Source: UBA7672 sp963718145
GTDB taxonomy: Bacteria > Pseudomonadota > Alphaproteobacteria > Caulobacterales > Hyphomonadaceae
NCBI GenBank assembly: GCA_963718145.1
Contig: CAVQYJ010000020.1
Location: forward strand, 310,001 to 374,000
Length of the DNA stretch: 64,000 bases
Reading direction: 5' to 3'
The position numbers were made by a program, and so were the translations under genes. This document shows positions 34,521 to 42,819 of this stretch, piece by piece; the stretch's first letter is position 1, and each line of letters begins with the position of its first letter. Under the pieces are notes generated by a model. It was not told where the DNA came from, searched no databases, and was given only the letters and a program-made list of their open reading frames with translations.

Positions 34521-35558
34521 CTAGGGCCGCCAGAAGCCGACGACTTTGCGCACGCCTTCCATGACCGGCTGCGCGATGGCGTTGGCCCGGTCACCGCCGT
34601 CTTTCAGCACGCGGTCGACTTCGGCGGGATCGTTCATCAGCCGCCGCATGGTGTCGGCCACGGGGCCGAGCTTGGCGACAGCCAGATCGGCGAGCGCCGG
34701 CTTGAACACGCCGAACCCCTTGCCGCCGAATTCCTTCAGCACGTCGGCTTCCGACCTGCCCGCCAGCACCGCATAGATGCCCACGAGATTGCCTGCCTCG
34801 TTGCGGCCTTCGAGGCCTTTCGGCTCGGACGGCAGTGCATCAGAATCACTGGTGGCGCGCTTGAACTTTTTCGCAATGTCGTCGGCCGTATCGAGCAGGT
34901 TGATGCGCGAGGCGTCGGAAGGGTCCGACTTCGACATCTTCTTCGACCCGTCCTTCAGCGACATGATCCGCGCGCCTGGTCCCGTGGTCAGAGGCTCCGG
35001 CAGCGGGAAGAATCCCGGAGCGTTGAACTCGCGGTTGAACTTGCCCGCAATGTCGCGTGACAGCTCAAGATGCTGCTTCTGGTCTTCGCCTGTCGGCACG
35101 TGCGTCGCCTTATAGGCAAGAATATCGGCGGCCTGCAGCACGGGATAGTCGAACAGCCCGACCGAGATGTTCTCTGCGTCCTTGCCCGACGACTTGTCCT
35201 TGTACTGCGTCATGCGCTCGAGCCAGCCCATGCGGGCGACACAGTTGAAGATCCAGCCAAGCTCGGCATGCGCGCTCACCGACGACTGCGCGAACACGAT
35301 GGATTTCATCGGGTCGATCCCCGAGGCGAGGTAGGCGGAAGCGATCTCGCGCGTCTGCGCCGCCAGCAGCTTCGGGTCCTGCGGCACGGTGATGGCGTGC
35401 AGGTCGACCACGCAGAAGATGCAGGGGTACTGGTCCTGCATCGCCACGAACTTCACCAGCGCGCCGAGATAATTGCCAAGGTGCAGGCTGCCGGAAGGCT
35501 GCACGCCCGAGAACACGCGCTGCGGGCCGGTGTAGGCTGGAGGTGCTTGTTCAGTCAT
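34521..35558 (-). CDS. trpS: Tryptophanyl-tRNA synthetase
   Basis: This 345-aa class I synthetase has the HIGH-type motif PSGSLHLGNYLG and KMSKS in KKMSKSDPSD. Length and motifs are standard. ATG 35558 lies 12 nt after the end of the murJ frame, the usual murJ-trpS order. Confidence 0.96.
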   Translation of the reverse strand: MTEQAPPAYTGPQRVFSGVQPSGSLHLGNYLGALVKFVAMQDQYPCIFCVVDLHAITVPQDPKLLAAQTREIASAYLASGIDPMKSIVFAQSSVSAHAELGWIFNCVARMGWLERMTQYKDKSSGKDAENISVGLFDYPVLQAADILAYKATHVPTGEDQKQHLELSRDIAGKFNREFNAPGFFPLPEPLTTGPGARIMSLKDGSKKMSKSDPSDASRINLLDTADDIAKKFKRATSDSDALPSEPKGLEGRNEAGNLVGIYAVLAGRSEADVLKEFGGKGFGVFKPALADLAVAKLGPVADTMRRLMNDPAEVDRVLKDGGDRANAIAQPVMEGVRKVVGFWRP

Positions 35559-35570
35559 TGCGGCGCTTTA

Positions 35571-37173
35571 TCAGCCCTCGCCTGCCCCGGGCAAGGCAAC
35601 TCCGGGCGCGCCCTTCTCCCGCCGCAGCGAGCCCCGGATCTCGGCCAGGGTCACGGCGCGGAACAGCAGCGCACAGCCGAGGAAGATCGCAAAGCCCGCT
35701 GCCGAGACCATGACGGCCGCGATTTCCTTGCGCAGCAACACGCTGCTGCAGCAGCGGATAGTTGAACGCGCACACTGTGACGAACGCTCCCATGGCGACA
35801 CAGGCCAGGACAAGGCGGGCCAGGCGCGACCAGGCCCGCGCGCTGATGCGGTAGACCTTCTCGCGGTAGAGAGCGCCTGCCAGCATCAGGACGTTGATCC
35901 AGCCGGACGTCGAGGTGGCGATGGCGATGCCGACCGCTCCGTCGATCCCCTGCGAGGGCAGACCAGAACCACAGCCCTGTCGCCAGCGCCGTGTTGATCA
36001 CCACCGAGATCATCGCGAACTGCGCCGGCTGCTTCGTAGCGCTGACGCGCGAAGAAGGGCGGCGTGAACACCTTCGCCAGAACGAAGGCCGGGACGCCCC
36101 ACGAGAACTGGCGCAGCACCTCGGCGGTGCGGCGCGCGTCTTCAGAGGAAAACGCCCCGCGCGTGACGATGCCGTCGATGATGAAGAACGGCATGATCAG
36201 CAGCGCCAGCGCCGCCGGCAGCGTCAACGCCATCGACAGGGTGATGCCGTCATCCATCGCCTTGTCGGCGGAGGCATGGTCCGTGTCGGCAAAATGCCGC
36301 GACAGCCGCGGCACCAGCGCCATCCCGACCGCCACGCCGATCAACCCGATCGGAAGCTGGTAGAGCCGCTCGGAATTGTAGAGCACGGAGGACGCGCCCT
36401 TGTCGGTGCCGGTCAGCACGTTCGAGACCGCACTGTTGAGCTGCACCGCCCCGCCGGCAATGGCCCCCGGAATGGCCAGGGCCAGCACGCGCTTCACCGT
36501 GCCGGTGAGCCGTGGCGCGTCGACCTTGACGTTGAACCCCAGCCGCTTGACGCCCCACCACAGCAGCGCCCCCTGCAGCACGCCCGCCACCGTCACCGCG
36601 CCGGACGCCCAGTAGGCCGCCTGCGTCGGGTCCTGCACCACCAGCAGCGGCAGCAGCGTCGTCACGTTGAGCAGGATGGGCGCGCCGGCCGACAGGGCGA
36701 ACTTCTCCTTGGTGTTCAGGACGCCCGACAGCAGCGAGGCCAGCGTCATGCAGGCAAGGTAGGGCGTCGTCAGCTGCGTCATCAGCACGGCGATGCGCAT
36801 CACGTCGGGATCGTCGACATAGGTGTTGAGAATGACCGGCATCAGCCACGGCATCGCCAGTTCGAGCACGATCGAGACCACCACGACGACCATCATGATG
36901 ATAGGCGAGGGCCTGGCTGGCGGCCTTCTCGGCCTCGACCTGTCCGTCCTGCTGCAGCGTCTTGGCGAACACCGGCACGAAGGCCTGGGCGAACGCGCCC
37001 TCCGCGAACAGCCGGCGGAACAGGTTGGGCAGCCACAGCGCCTTGGTCCAGGCGTCCATCAGCGGCCCCTGCCCGCCGAAGCGCGCATTGAGGGCGAGGT
37101 CGCGCGCGAAGCCGAGGAGGCGGCTGCCAAGCGTGAACGTGGTCTGCACGATGACGTTGCGCGCAAGCGACAT
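35571..37173 (-). pseudogene. murJ: Lipid II flippase MurJ, interrupted by four single-base insertions
   Basis: The locus begins normally (MSLARNVIVQTTFTLGSRLLG, 37173) but needs five reading frames to reach the stop at 35571. Likely extra bases are at 36903, 36030, one C of 35947-35950 and 35742. Removing them joins QALA|IIMMVVVVV, RYEA|PAQFAMISVV, SALAG|IDGAVGIAI and LLQQ|VLLRKEIAA into one 532-aa polytopic protein, the normal MurJ length. MurJ is usually essential, so either the reads are faulty or another flippase exists elsewhere. glnD lies 10 nt upstream. Confidence 0.88.
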
Positions 37174-37183
37174 CTGTTCGCGC

Positions 37184-40042
37184 CTATCGGTCGAAGGAGG
37201 CCGGCGCGCGCGCCAGCGTATGGGCGGGAATGCGTGGCGCGTTGGGCGCGTGGCTGCGCAGCACCTCCACCAGGCGCGTGACCAGCTTGTCGTCCATCTC
37301 CGCCGGCATCGGACCGCCGGTCAGCATCTCGACATAGAAGACGTCGTGCACCCGCTCGCCATAGGCGCCGACATGCGCCGAGCGGATCGAGAGATTGGCG
37401 TCCGCCAGCTCGCGCGCGATGTCGTAGAGCAGCCCCGGCCGGTCGCGGCCCGACACCTCGATGACGGTCGAATCGAGCGACGCCGTGCGGTCGATCCGCA
37501 CCAGCGGCGAGATGATGAAGGCGGCGAGCTTGCGGCTGGGCGCGGGCGGCTTGCCCGGCCGCTTGGCCCCCTCGCCCCCTGCGGCCGCGACCCGCAGATC
37601 GTCGATCAGCCGGCTCAGCGCGTGTGGATGATCGAGCCCGACCGGCTGGCCGCGGCTGTCCTGCACGTCGAACACATCGAGCACGCGCCGGTCGCCGCTT
37701 TCATAAAGGTGCGCCGCCACGATGTTGGCGTTGGCCGCGCTGAGCGCGCCGCAAAGGTCCGCAAAGAGACCCGGCCTGTCTGGCGCAGTGACCAGGAGTT
37801 CGGTGGCCGACCGTCCCGTGTCGATGTTGGCGGCAATCGTGATCGGCTGGCTCTCGGCGCCCACCAGGGACACGGCATGGCGGGCATGGGCGTCGGTGTT
37901 GAACCCGGTCCAGTAGGCATCCTCGACACCGGAAAGCGCGGGACTTCCCCCCGCCCGCTTCGCCAGGGCGCCGCGCGCCTCCTCTGCGCGTTCCGCCAGT
38001 TGAGCGCGCACGCCCTGTTCGTCCGTGCGCCCGCCGCGCAGCGCGGCTTCGGTGGCGTAGTAGAGATCGCGCAGGAGCTGCCCCTTCCAGCCATTCCATA
38101 CGCCTGGCCCAACGGCGCGGATATCGGCGACGGTGAGGATCAGCAGCAGCCGCAGGCGTTCGAGGTTGCCGACCCGGTCGGCGAATTTCGCGATCGTCTG
38201 CGAATCGGAAATGTCGCGCCGCTGCGCCGTGTCGCTCATCTCGAGATGGTTGCCGACCAGCCAGGCGACCAGCTCGGCCTCGTCCTCTGCGAGGCCCAGG
38301 CGCAGCGAGGCCGAACGCGCCTGCTTGGCGCCCTCGATCTGCTGGTCGCCCTTGCCCTTGCCTGTGTCGTGCAGAAGCATGGCGAGATACAGCGCGCGCC
38401 GGTTCTGGATCTTGGGGAAGAGTTCGGTCGAGAGCGGATGCTCCTTCTGCATCAGTCCCTTCTCGATGTCGTGGATCGTCTCGACCGCCTTCAGCGTGTG
38501 TTCGTCCACGGTAAAGTGGTGGTACATGTTGAACTGCGTCTGGCCGACGATGCGGCCGAATTCCGGCAGGAAGCGACCGAGCACGCCGGATTCGTTCATC
38601 AGCGGCAGCACGCGGTTGTCGTGGTTCTTGCCGGTGACGATGTCGAGGAACATGGTCCGCGACTCCTGGTCGGCGCGCGCCTGCCGGGTCAGCGCCCACA
38701 GCGAGCGCCTCGCCGCCGTCATCGCCTCCGGATGGATGTCGAGGTGGCGTTCGTTGGCGAGCCAGAACAGGCGCATCAGCTTGGCCGTGCTCTCCACGAA
38801 CATGTCAGGGTCGGTGATGGTGATGCGGCCCTGGTCGGTGGCGAAGCCTTCTTCCTTCAGCGGCTTGGCGGCCGCCGCCGGGATCAGGCGCGGACGCCCG
38901 CCCGGACGCTTCTTCTCATCGACCTCCAGCTTGGCGCAGAGGATGCGCGTCAGCGCGCCCACTTCCTTCGCCGCCAGGAAATAGCGCTTCATGAAGCGCT
39001 CGACCGCAGTGACGTTGGAGCGCGCCGTATATCCCAGGCGCGTCGCCATCTCGGGCTGCAGGTCGAACGACAGGCGCTCTTCCGCACGGCCGGTCAGATA
39101 GTGGAGATGGCAGCGCACCGTCCACAGGAAGCGCGCCTCGCGCAGGAACACCGCCTTGTCCGCCGGCGTGAACGCCGCGTTGTCGAGAACCTCGGCGAGC
39201 TTCGCGCCGCCATGGATGTACTTCGCCAGCCAGAACAGCGTCTGCAGGTCGCGCAATCCGCCCTTGCCATCCTTGACGTTGGGCTCGACGCGATAGCGCG
39301 AGCCGCCTTCGCGCTCATGGCGCTCGTCGCGCTCCTGCAGCTTGGCCGCCACGAACTCCGCGCCGCGTCCCGCCACCACATCCTTCTGGAACCGTTCGGC
39401 CAGCTTGTCGGCTACGCCGCGATCGCCGAACAGGAAGCGCTGGTCGAGGATGGCGGTGCGGATGGTCACGTCCTCGCGCGACAGCTTCACGCACTCGTCG
39501 ATCGTGCGGAAGGAATGGCCGACCTTCAGCCCCATGTCCCACAGCGCATAGAGCATATACTCTATGACGCTCTCGGCCCAGGCGGTCTGCTTGTAGTTGC
39601 GCACGAAGAGAAGATCGACGTCGGATGATGGCGCTAGCACCGAGCGGCCATAGCCGCCGACCGCGATCACGGCCATGCGCTCGGCTTCGGTCGGATTGTG
39701 GGCGCGGAAGATGTGGACGACGGTGAAATCATAGAGCGCCGACAGCGCCTCATCCATCACCGCCGACAGGAGGCCCGCCGTGTCGAGGCCGTCCGCCCCT
39801 CCCTCCAGCCGCTCCTGCGCCAGGATGCGCCCGCGGAACAGGGCGGCGTGGATCAGGTCGAGCGCCCGCTTGCGTTGCGCCACGGGGTCGGACCCGTTGT
39901 CCAGCGCCGCCGCAGTCAGCTGGATGCGCAGCTTGCGGCCATCGACGATGTCGGGAATGCGCCACGGACCCGGCTTGATCTGCGCCGGAAAGCGCGGGGC
40001 CGGCAGGTCGTCCTCTGGGGTGTCCGGGGAGGCGTCCGTCAT
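37184..40042 (-). CDS. glnD: Bifunctional uridylyltransferase/uridylyl-removing enzyme
   Basis: It modifies and demodifies PII in response to glutamine. The 952-aa product has a nucleotidyltransferase domain (GGYGRSVLAPSSDVDLLF), a helical GlnD linker, an HD phosphohydrolase domain (AMLLHDTGKGKGD) and two C-terminal ACT domains (ELLVTAPDRPGLFADL; VIEVSGRDRPGLLYDI). ATG 40042 (MTDASPD) is taken rather than the longer frame. Order mutS...glnD-murJ is kept, though three small accessory genes and pnuC/nadR now separate it from mutS. Confidence 0.94.
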   Translation of the reverse strand: MTDASPDTPEDDLPAPRFPAQIKPGPWRIPDIVDGRKLRIQLTAAALDNGSDPVAQRKRALDLIHAALFRGRILAQERLEGGADGLDTAGLLSAVMDEALSALYDFTVVHIFRAHNPTEAERMAVIAVGGYGRSVLAPSSDVDLLFVRNYKQTAWAESVIEYMLYALWDMGLKVGHSFRTIDECVKLSREDVTIRTAILDQRFLFGDRGVADKLAERFQKDVVAGRGAEFVAAKLQERDERHEREGGSRYRVEPNVKDGKGGLRDLQTLFWLAKYIHGGAKLAEVLDNAAFTPADKAVFLREARFLWTVRCHLHYLTGRAEERLSFDLQPEMATRLGYTARSNVTAVERFMKRYFLAAKEVGALTRILCAKLEVDEKKRPGGRPRLIPAAAAKPLKEEGFATDQGRITITDPDMFVESTAKLMRLFWLANERHLDIHPEAMTAARRSLWALTRQARADQESRTMFLDIVTGKNHDNRVLPLMNESGVLGRFLPEFGRIVGQTQFNMYHHFTVDEHTLKAVETIHDIEKGLMQKEHPLSTELFPKIQNRRALYLAMLLHDTGKGKGDQQIEGAKQARSASLRLGLAEDEAELVAWLVGNHLEMSDTAQRRDISDSQTIAKFADRVGNLERLRLLLILTVADIRAVGPGVWNGWKGQLLRDLYYATEAALRGGRTDEQGVRAQLAERAEEARGALAKRAGGSPALSGVEDAYWTGFNTDAHARHAVSLVGAESQPITIAANIDTGRSATELLVTAPDRPGLFADLCGALSAANANIVAAHLYESGDRRVLDVFDVQDSRGQPVGLDHPHALSRLIDDLRVAAAGGEGAKRPGKPPAPSRKLAAFIISPLVRIDRTASLDSTVIEVSGRDRPGLLYDIARELADANLSIRSAHVGAYGERVHDVFYVEMLTGGPMPAEMDDKLVTRLVEVLRSHAPNAPRIPAHTLARAPASFDR

Positions 40043-40383
40043 GCGGGCTTGTCTAGACCTGTTTTGGCCGCCGCGACAGTCAGGGCGGCAAGGACCCGCC
40101 ACTCAAGCCAAACACCCGGAAAGACTTGGTGAATAGGAGGTCCGAGGGCTGCGGCGGGGATGGCGGGGCCGGACTCGCGCCCTGACTTGCGTCGTCGGCG
40201 ATCAGATGGCGAACCCGATCCTTCTTTGCCTGCGCCACGTCGTGGCGCTCGGTCTCGAGGCGGGCAGCGGCTGGCCCGCTGCAGGGCGTCTGCGTGGACA
40301 GGCGCAGGGCGATGACTCCGTCTGCCATTGCCGAGTTGCCCGTCGCTTGGCAGGTTCGCACCGGGAAGTCCCGGGGCGCGACA
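40043..40383. other. Intergenic region between divergent glnD and pnuC
   Basis: This is 341 bp of GC-rich sequence holding the promoters of both genes. Short open frames on both strands (for example 40206-40394 plus) have poor, Arg/Gln-rich content and no ribosome site. I see no riboswitch consensus for NAD or thiamine and no clear operator. Confidence 0.5.
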
Positions 40384-40959
40384 ATGACACTTGAACTTGC
40401 CGCGACGCTCGTGACGCTTGCCTGCGTGGTGCTCGGGGTCAAGCGCTCGCTGTGGCAGTTTCCCGTCGGCATCGTCGGCACGGCGCTGTTCTTCATCGTG
40501 GTGGTGCAGAACCGAATCTACGCCAACGCGGCGCTGCAGATCTTCTTCGTCGGCGTGCAGGTCTATGGCTGGTGGTACTGGCTGAAGGGCGCGAACGGCA
40601 ATCGGCCTCCCATCCGCACCACCAATCCCTGGCTGGTGCTGGGGGCCTGCGGCGGCGCGCTCGTGGTCGCGGGCGCGCTGACGCCTGTGCTGGCAAGGTA
40701 TACCGAGTCCGGCACGCCGCTGGTCGATGCCTGCACCTTCACGTTCAGCGTGGTGGCGCAGATCCTGCTCGACCGGAAGCGCCTCGAGACCTGGCCGGTC
40801 TGGACCATCGTCAACGTGCTGTCGGTCTGGCTTTATGCGACGCAAGGCCTCTGGATTTTCACCGGTCTCTACGTCTTCTTCTTCTTCAACGCGTTCTGGG
40901 GCTGGTGGGAGTGGCGCCGCGCGATGCGGAAAGAGGGCGCGGGAGCAGCCGCCGCATGA
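40384..40959 (+). CDS. pnuC: Nicotinamide riboside transporter PnuC-like
   Basis: This 191-aa polytopic protein has six to seven helices and PnuC hallmarks: Trp/Tyr-rich QVYGWWYWL at the end of helix 3, RKRLETWPVW, and FFFNAFWGWWEWRR at the C-terminus. It imports nicotinamide riboside by facilitated diffusion. Its stop overlaps the nadR start (ATGA at 40956-40959), tying transport to phosphorylation and trapping. Confidence 0.9.
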   Translation: MTLELAATLVTLACVVLGVKRSLWQFPVGIVGTALFFIVVVQNRIYANAALQIFFVGVQVYGWWYWLKGANGNRPPIRTTNPWLVLGACGGALVVAGALTPVLARYTESGTPLVDACTFTFSVVAQILLDRKRLETWPVWTIVNVLSVWLYATQGLWIFTGLYVFFFFNAFWGWWEWRRAMRKEGAGAAAA

Positions 40960-41951
40960 TCCTGCCCTACCTTGCCAAGCCTGCGCGCGGCTTCGTGCTC
41001 GGCAAGTTCATGCCGCCGCACGCGGGCCATGTGTACCTCTGCGACTTCGGCCGCGCCTATGTCGACCAGCTCACCATCCTTGTCTGCTCGCTTCCGGATG
41101 ATCCCATTCCCGGCGCGCTGCGCTTCCGGTGGATGAAGGAACTCTTCCCCTCGGCCCGCGTCCTCCATTGCGAGGAAATCCTGCCGCAGCTCCCCGAGGA
41201 TGACCCCGTCAATTTCTGGCCGGTCTGGCGCGCGGTGATCGCGCGCTATCACCCCGAACCTATCGACGTGGTCTTCGCCTCCGAACCCTATGGCCAGCGG
41301 CTGGCCAGCGAAGTTGGCGCTCGCTTCGTGCCGGTCGACGAGGCCCGCACCGCCTTCCCCGTGACAGCCAGCGCCATCCGCGGCGACCCCTTCGCCAACT
41401 GGCGGTTCCTGCCCGCCCCGGTGCGGCCCTACTACCTCAAGCGCGTCACGCTGTTTGGCGCCGAATCAACCGGCAAGACCACGCTTTCCGCCCAGCTTGC
41501 CCGGCATTTCGACACGGTGGTGGCGCCCGAATACGGCCGCTTCCACACCGAAGCATTCGGCGCCAACGCCTCGACACCCGAAGACATGCGCCAGATCGTG
41601 ATGGGGCATCTCGCAGGCGTCGCCGCCGCCTCGCTGCGCGCCAACCGCGTCCTGATCGAGGATACGGACCCCGTCCTCACCGCGATCTGGTCGGACACGC
41701 TCGCCGGCGACCGCGACCGCTGGTTCGACGCCTATCGCGACTATCCCGACCTCTATCTCTTCTGCGACATCGACCTGCCCTGGGTGCGCGACGACGTGCG
41801 CTATTTCTCGGACCCGGATGACCGCCGTCGCTTCCACGAAGCCTGCGAGCGCGAACTGGTCTCGCGCAGCGTGAATTTCGTGCGCATCTCCGGTCCGCCG
41901 GAACAGCGCCGCGCCAGGGCGATCGAAGCGGTCGAGAAGCTGCTGCGCTGA
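40956..41951 (+). CDS. nadR: NadR-type NMN adenylyltransferase / ribosylnicotinamide kinase
   Basis: This 331-aa bifunctional enzyme has an NMNAT domain with GKFMPPHAGHVYL (HxGH) and a C-terminal kinase domain with Walker A GAESTGKTTLS and the EYGRFHTEAFG region. The DNA-binding HTH of enterobacterial NadR is absent. It converts imported nicotinamide riboside to NMN and NAD. It is translationally coupled to pnuC and ends in a strong terminator. Confidence 0.92.
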   Translation: MILPYLAKPARGFVLGKFMPPHAGHVYLCDFGRAYVDQLTILVCSLPDDPIPGALRFRWMKELFPSARVLHCEEILPQLPEDDPVNFWPVWRAVIARYHPEPIDVVFASEPYGQRLASEVGARFVPVDEARTAFPVTASAIRGDPFANWRFLPAPVRPYYLKRVTLFGAESTGKTTLSAQLARHFDTVVAPEYGRFHTEAFGANASTPEDMRQIVMGHLAGVAAASLRANRVLIEDTDPVLTAIWSDTLAGDRDRWFDAYRDYPDLYLFCDIDLPWVRDDVRYFSDPDDRRRFHEACERELVSRSVNFVRISGPPEQRRARAIEAVEKLLR

Positions 41952-41953
41952 AA

Positions 41954-41998
41954 CGCAAACCGCCCAGGCGGGGGAGCGCCTGGGCGGTCATTTGCGGC
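41954..41998. terminator. Bidirectional terminator between nadR and the small-peptide cluster
   Basis: A perfect 12-bp stem (41959-41970 with 41977-41988) has a 6-nt loop, flanked by CGCAAA and TTTGCG that extend it. It lies just after the nadR stop and 23 nt past the last small-peptide stop on the other strand. Confidence 0.85.
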
Positions 41999-42021
41999 AG
42001 TCTGGTCGTCGTCAGCAGGGA

Positions 42022-42171
42022 TCAGGCCATGCCGCCGCCGGTGAACGCCGTCGCGATCACATAGAACACCGCTGAAACACTCGCGAAGGCGACGGCCAGG
42101 GCGCCGATGGAGCCGATGTCGCTGGGGGAGAAAGAGGGGGTGAACTTCGAGGGCTTGTTCAGACCGTTCAT
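42022..42171 (-). CDS. Tandem hydrophobic small peptide C (49 aa)
   Basis: This is the third peptide in transcription order. It starts MNGLNKPSKF, then a nine-residue insert relative to its paralogues, the shared core SIGALAVAFASVSAVFYV and a Gly-rich end (TGGGMA). One membrane helix is likely (about residues 21-42), with GxxxA-type small-residue faces. GGAGA 7 nt before the ATG belongs to a leader repeated before all three genes. Family not recognised. The paralogy and ribosome sites make coding function very likely. Confidence 0.8.
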   Translation of the reverse strand: MNGLNKPSKFTPSFSPSDIGSIGALAVAFASVSAVFYVIATAFTGGGMA

Positions 42172-42178
42172 GGCAAGT

Positions 42179-42215
42179 CTCCGTTTCTTGTTCGGCTGCG
42201 TCCTCTGCGGGACCG
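42179..42215 (-). repeat. Leader repeat of peptide C
   Basis: On the minus strand this holds CCCGCAGAGGAC, GCAGCC and ACAAGAAACGGAG in order, the same blocks as at 42366-42404 and 42555-42593. GTCC/GGAC can pair around CGCAGA. The last block is the ribosome-binding site. Confidence 0.7.
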
Positions 42216-42235
42216 CCGTTCGTCCGGTTTGGGTG

Positions 42236-42358
42236 TCAGGCGACGCCGATGCCCGAGAGCATCACGTAGACAACCGCCGAGAGGCTGGCGAAGGCGACGG
42301 CAAGCGCGCCGAAGGAGCCGAAATTGCCGAGCTTCGAGGTGTTGATGTGAGCGTTCAT
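42236..42358 (-). CDS. Tandem hydrophobic small peptide B (40 aa)
   Basis: This peptide begins MNAHINTSKLGNFGSFG, followed by the shared core ALAVAFASLSAVVYVM and the end LSGIGVA. It is about 70% identical to peptide A by eye. It carries one predicted helix (residues about 14-36) and has almost no charge after Lys 9. GGAGA with 7-nt spacing precedes ATG 42358. It was too short for ordinary ORF cutoffs. No cleavage motif of pilins, lipoproteins or double-glycine leaders is seen. Confidence 0.8.
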   Translation of the reverse strand: MNAHINTSKLGNFGSFGALAVAFASLSAVVYVMLSGIGVA

Positions 42359-42365
42359 GGGAGGT

Positions 42366-42404
42366 CTCCGTTTCTTGTTTCGGCCGGCCTTCTGCGGGCT
42401 GGCC
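42366..42404 (-). repeat. Leader repeat of peptide B
   Basis: This is the second copy of the leader: GGCC..GCCCGCAGAAGGC then ACAAGAAACGGAG on the minus strand. The stem (GGCCAGCC with GGCCGGCC) is stronger here than in the other copies. Confidence 0.7.
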
Positions 42405-42424
42405 ATGCAGGGGGAAGGCGCGAG

Positions 42425-42547
42425 TTAGGCGATGCCCGAACCGGCGAACATCACGTAGAGGACGCCCGTCAGGCTGGCGAAGGCCACAGCCAGGGCGCCG
42501 AAGGAACCGAAGGCGCCGAGCTTCGAGGTTTGGATCAGACCGTTCAT
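42425..42547 (-). CDS. Tandem hydrophobic small peptide A (40 aa), first gene of the cluster
   Basis: This peptide begins MNGLIQTSKLGAFGSFG, followed by ALAVAFASLTGVLYVM and the end FAGSGIA. One membrane helix is predicted (about 14-36). The ATG at 42547 is 8 nt after GGAG and about 58 nt from the predicted sigma-54 transcript start. The conserved TSKLGxFGSFGALAVAFASL block defines the family. Possible roles (holin-like, membrane-signalling or antimicrobial peptide) are guesses; none is supported by a known motif. Confidence 0.8.
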   Translation of the reverse strand: MNGLIQTSKLGAFGSFGALAVAFASLTGVLYVMFAGSGIA

Positions 42548-42554
42548 TTTCTTG

Positions 42555-42593
42555 CTCCGTTTCTTGTCTCTGTGGCTGCGCCCTCTGTGGGAC
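42555..42593 (-). repeat. Leader repeat of peptide A
   Basis: This is the first copy in transcription order: CCCACAGAGGGC, GCAGCC, then ACAAGAAACGGAG on the minus strand. It lies within the predicted 5' UTR, so it is transcribed. Confidence 0.7.
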
Positions 42594-42615
42594 GTCGCCG
42601 GGATACAGGCTTGTC

Positions 42616-42631
42616 TGCAACCCCCGTGCCA
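42616..42631 (-). promoter_or_regulatory. Sigma-54 promoter of the small-peptide cluster
   Basis: Read on the minus strand the 16 bases are TGGCACGGGGGTTGCA, an exact match to the -24/-12 consensus TGGCACG-N4-TTGCW. It faces the three small-peptide genes; the start point would be near 42605. An AT-richer stretch upstream (42632-42690) could hold enhancer-binding-protein sites. Confidence 0.82.
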
Positions 42632-42787
42632 GACTTTCTTAACCGTACAAGATGTTGTCTTTAATCACTTTTCCAATTCTCATCGCCGGAGCCTTCAGGC
42701 GTCAGAGGCGGGACGCGCCAGAGATTTGGCGAATACCACCGCAGACATGGCGAATAGCGCTAAGCGCGTGGCGCCGTCTTTGGCGCG

Positions 42788-42819
42788 CGGATAGGGCGCC
42801 AGTTCAGGCGCCCTATCCG
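42788..42819 (-). terminator. Hairpin spanning the mutS stop
   Basis: A 13-bp perfect stem (42788-42800 with 42807-42819) and 6-nt loop includes the mutS TAG. There is no T-run after it. It may end mutS transcripts or separate them from the sigma-54 unit downstream. Confidence 0.55.

Noticed and set aside
35571..36896. Several short separate membrane-protein genes downstream of a truncated murJ
   Set aside because: The frames join perfectly into one MurJ when single bases are removed, so they are one interrupted gene.
36962..39628. 888-aa plus-strand open frame
   Set aside because: It is the antisense shadow of glnD, which has complete domain evidence.
40206..40394. Small gene upstream of pnuC
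   Set aside because: No ribosome site, biased composition, and overlaps the likely promoter region.
42022..42547. Flp/Tad pilin genes
   Set aside because: The peptides lack the G/XXXXEY prepilin processing site and the usual ATAIEYGLI core.
42022..42593. CRISPR or simple tandem repeat array
   Set aside because: The repeated units are about 190 bp, contain intact ORFs with ribosome sites and differ mostly at synonymous or conservative positions; there is no short repeat/spacer pattern.
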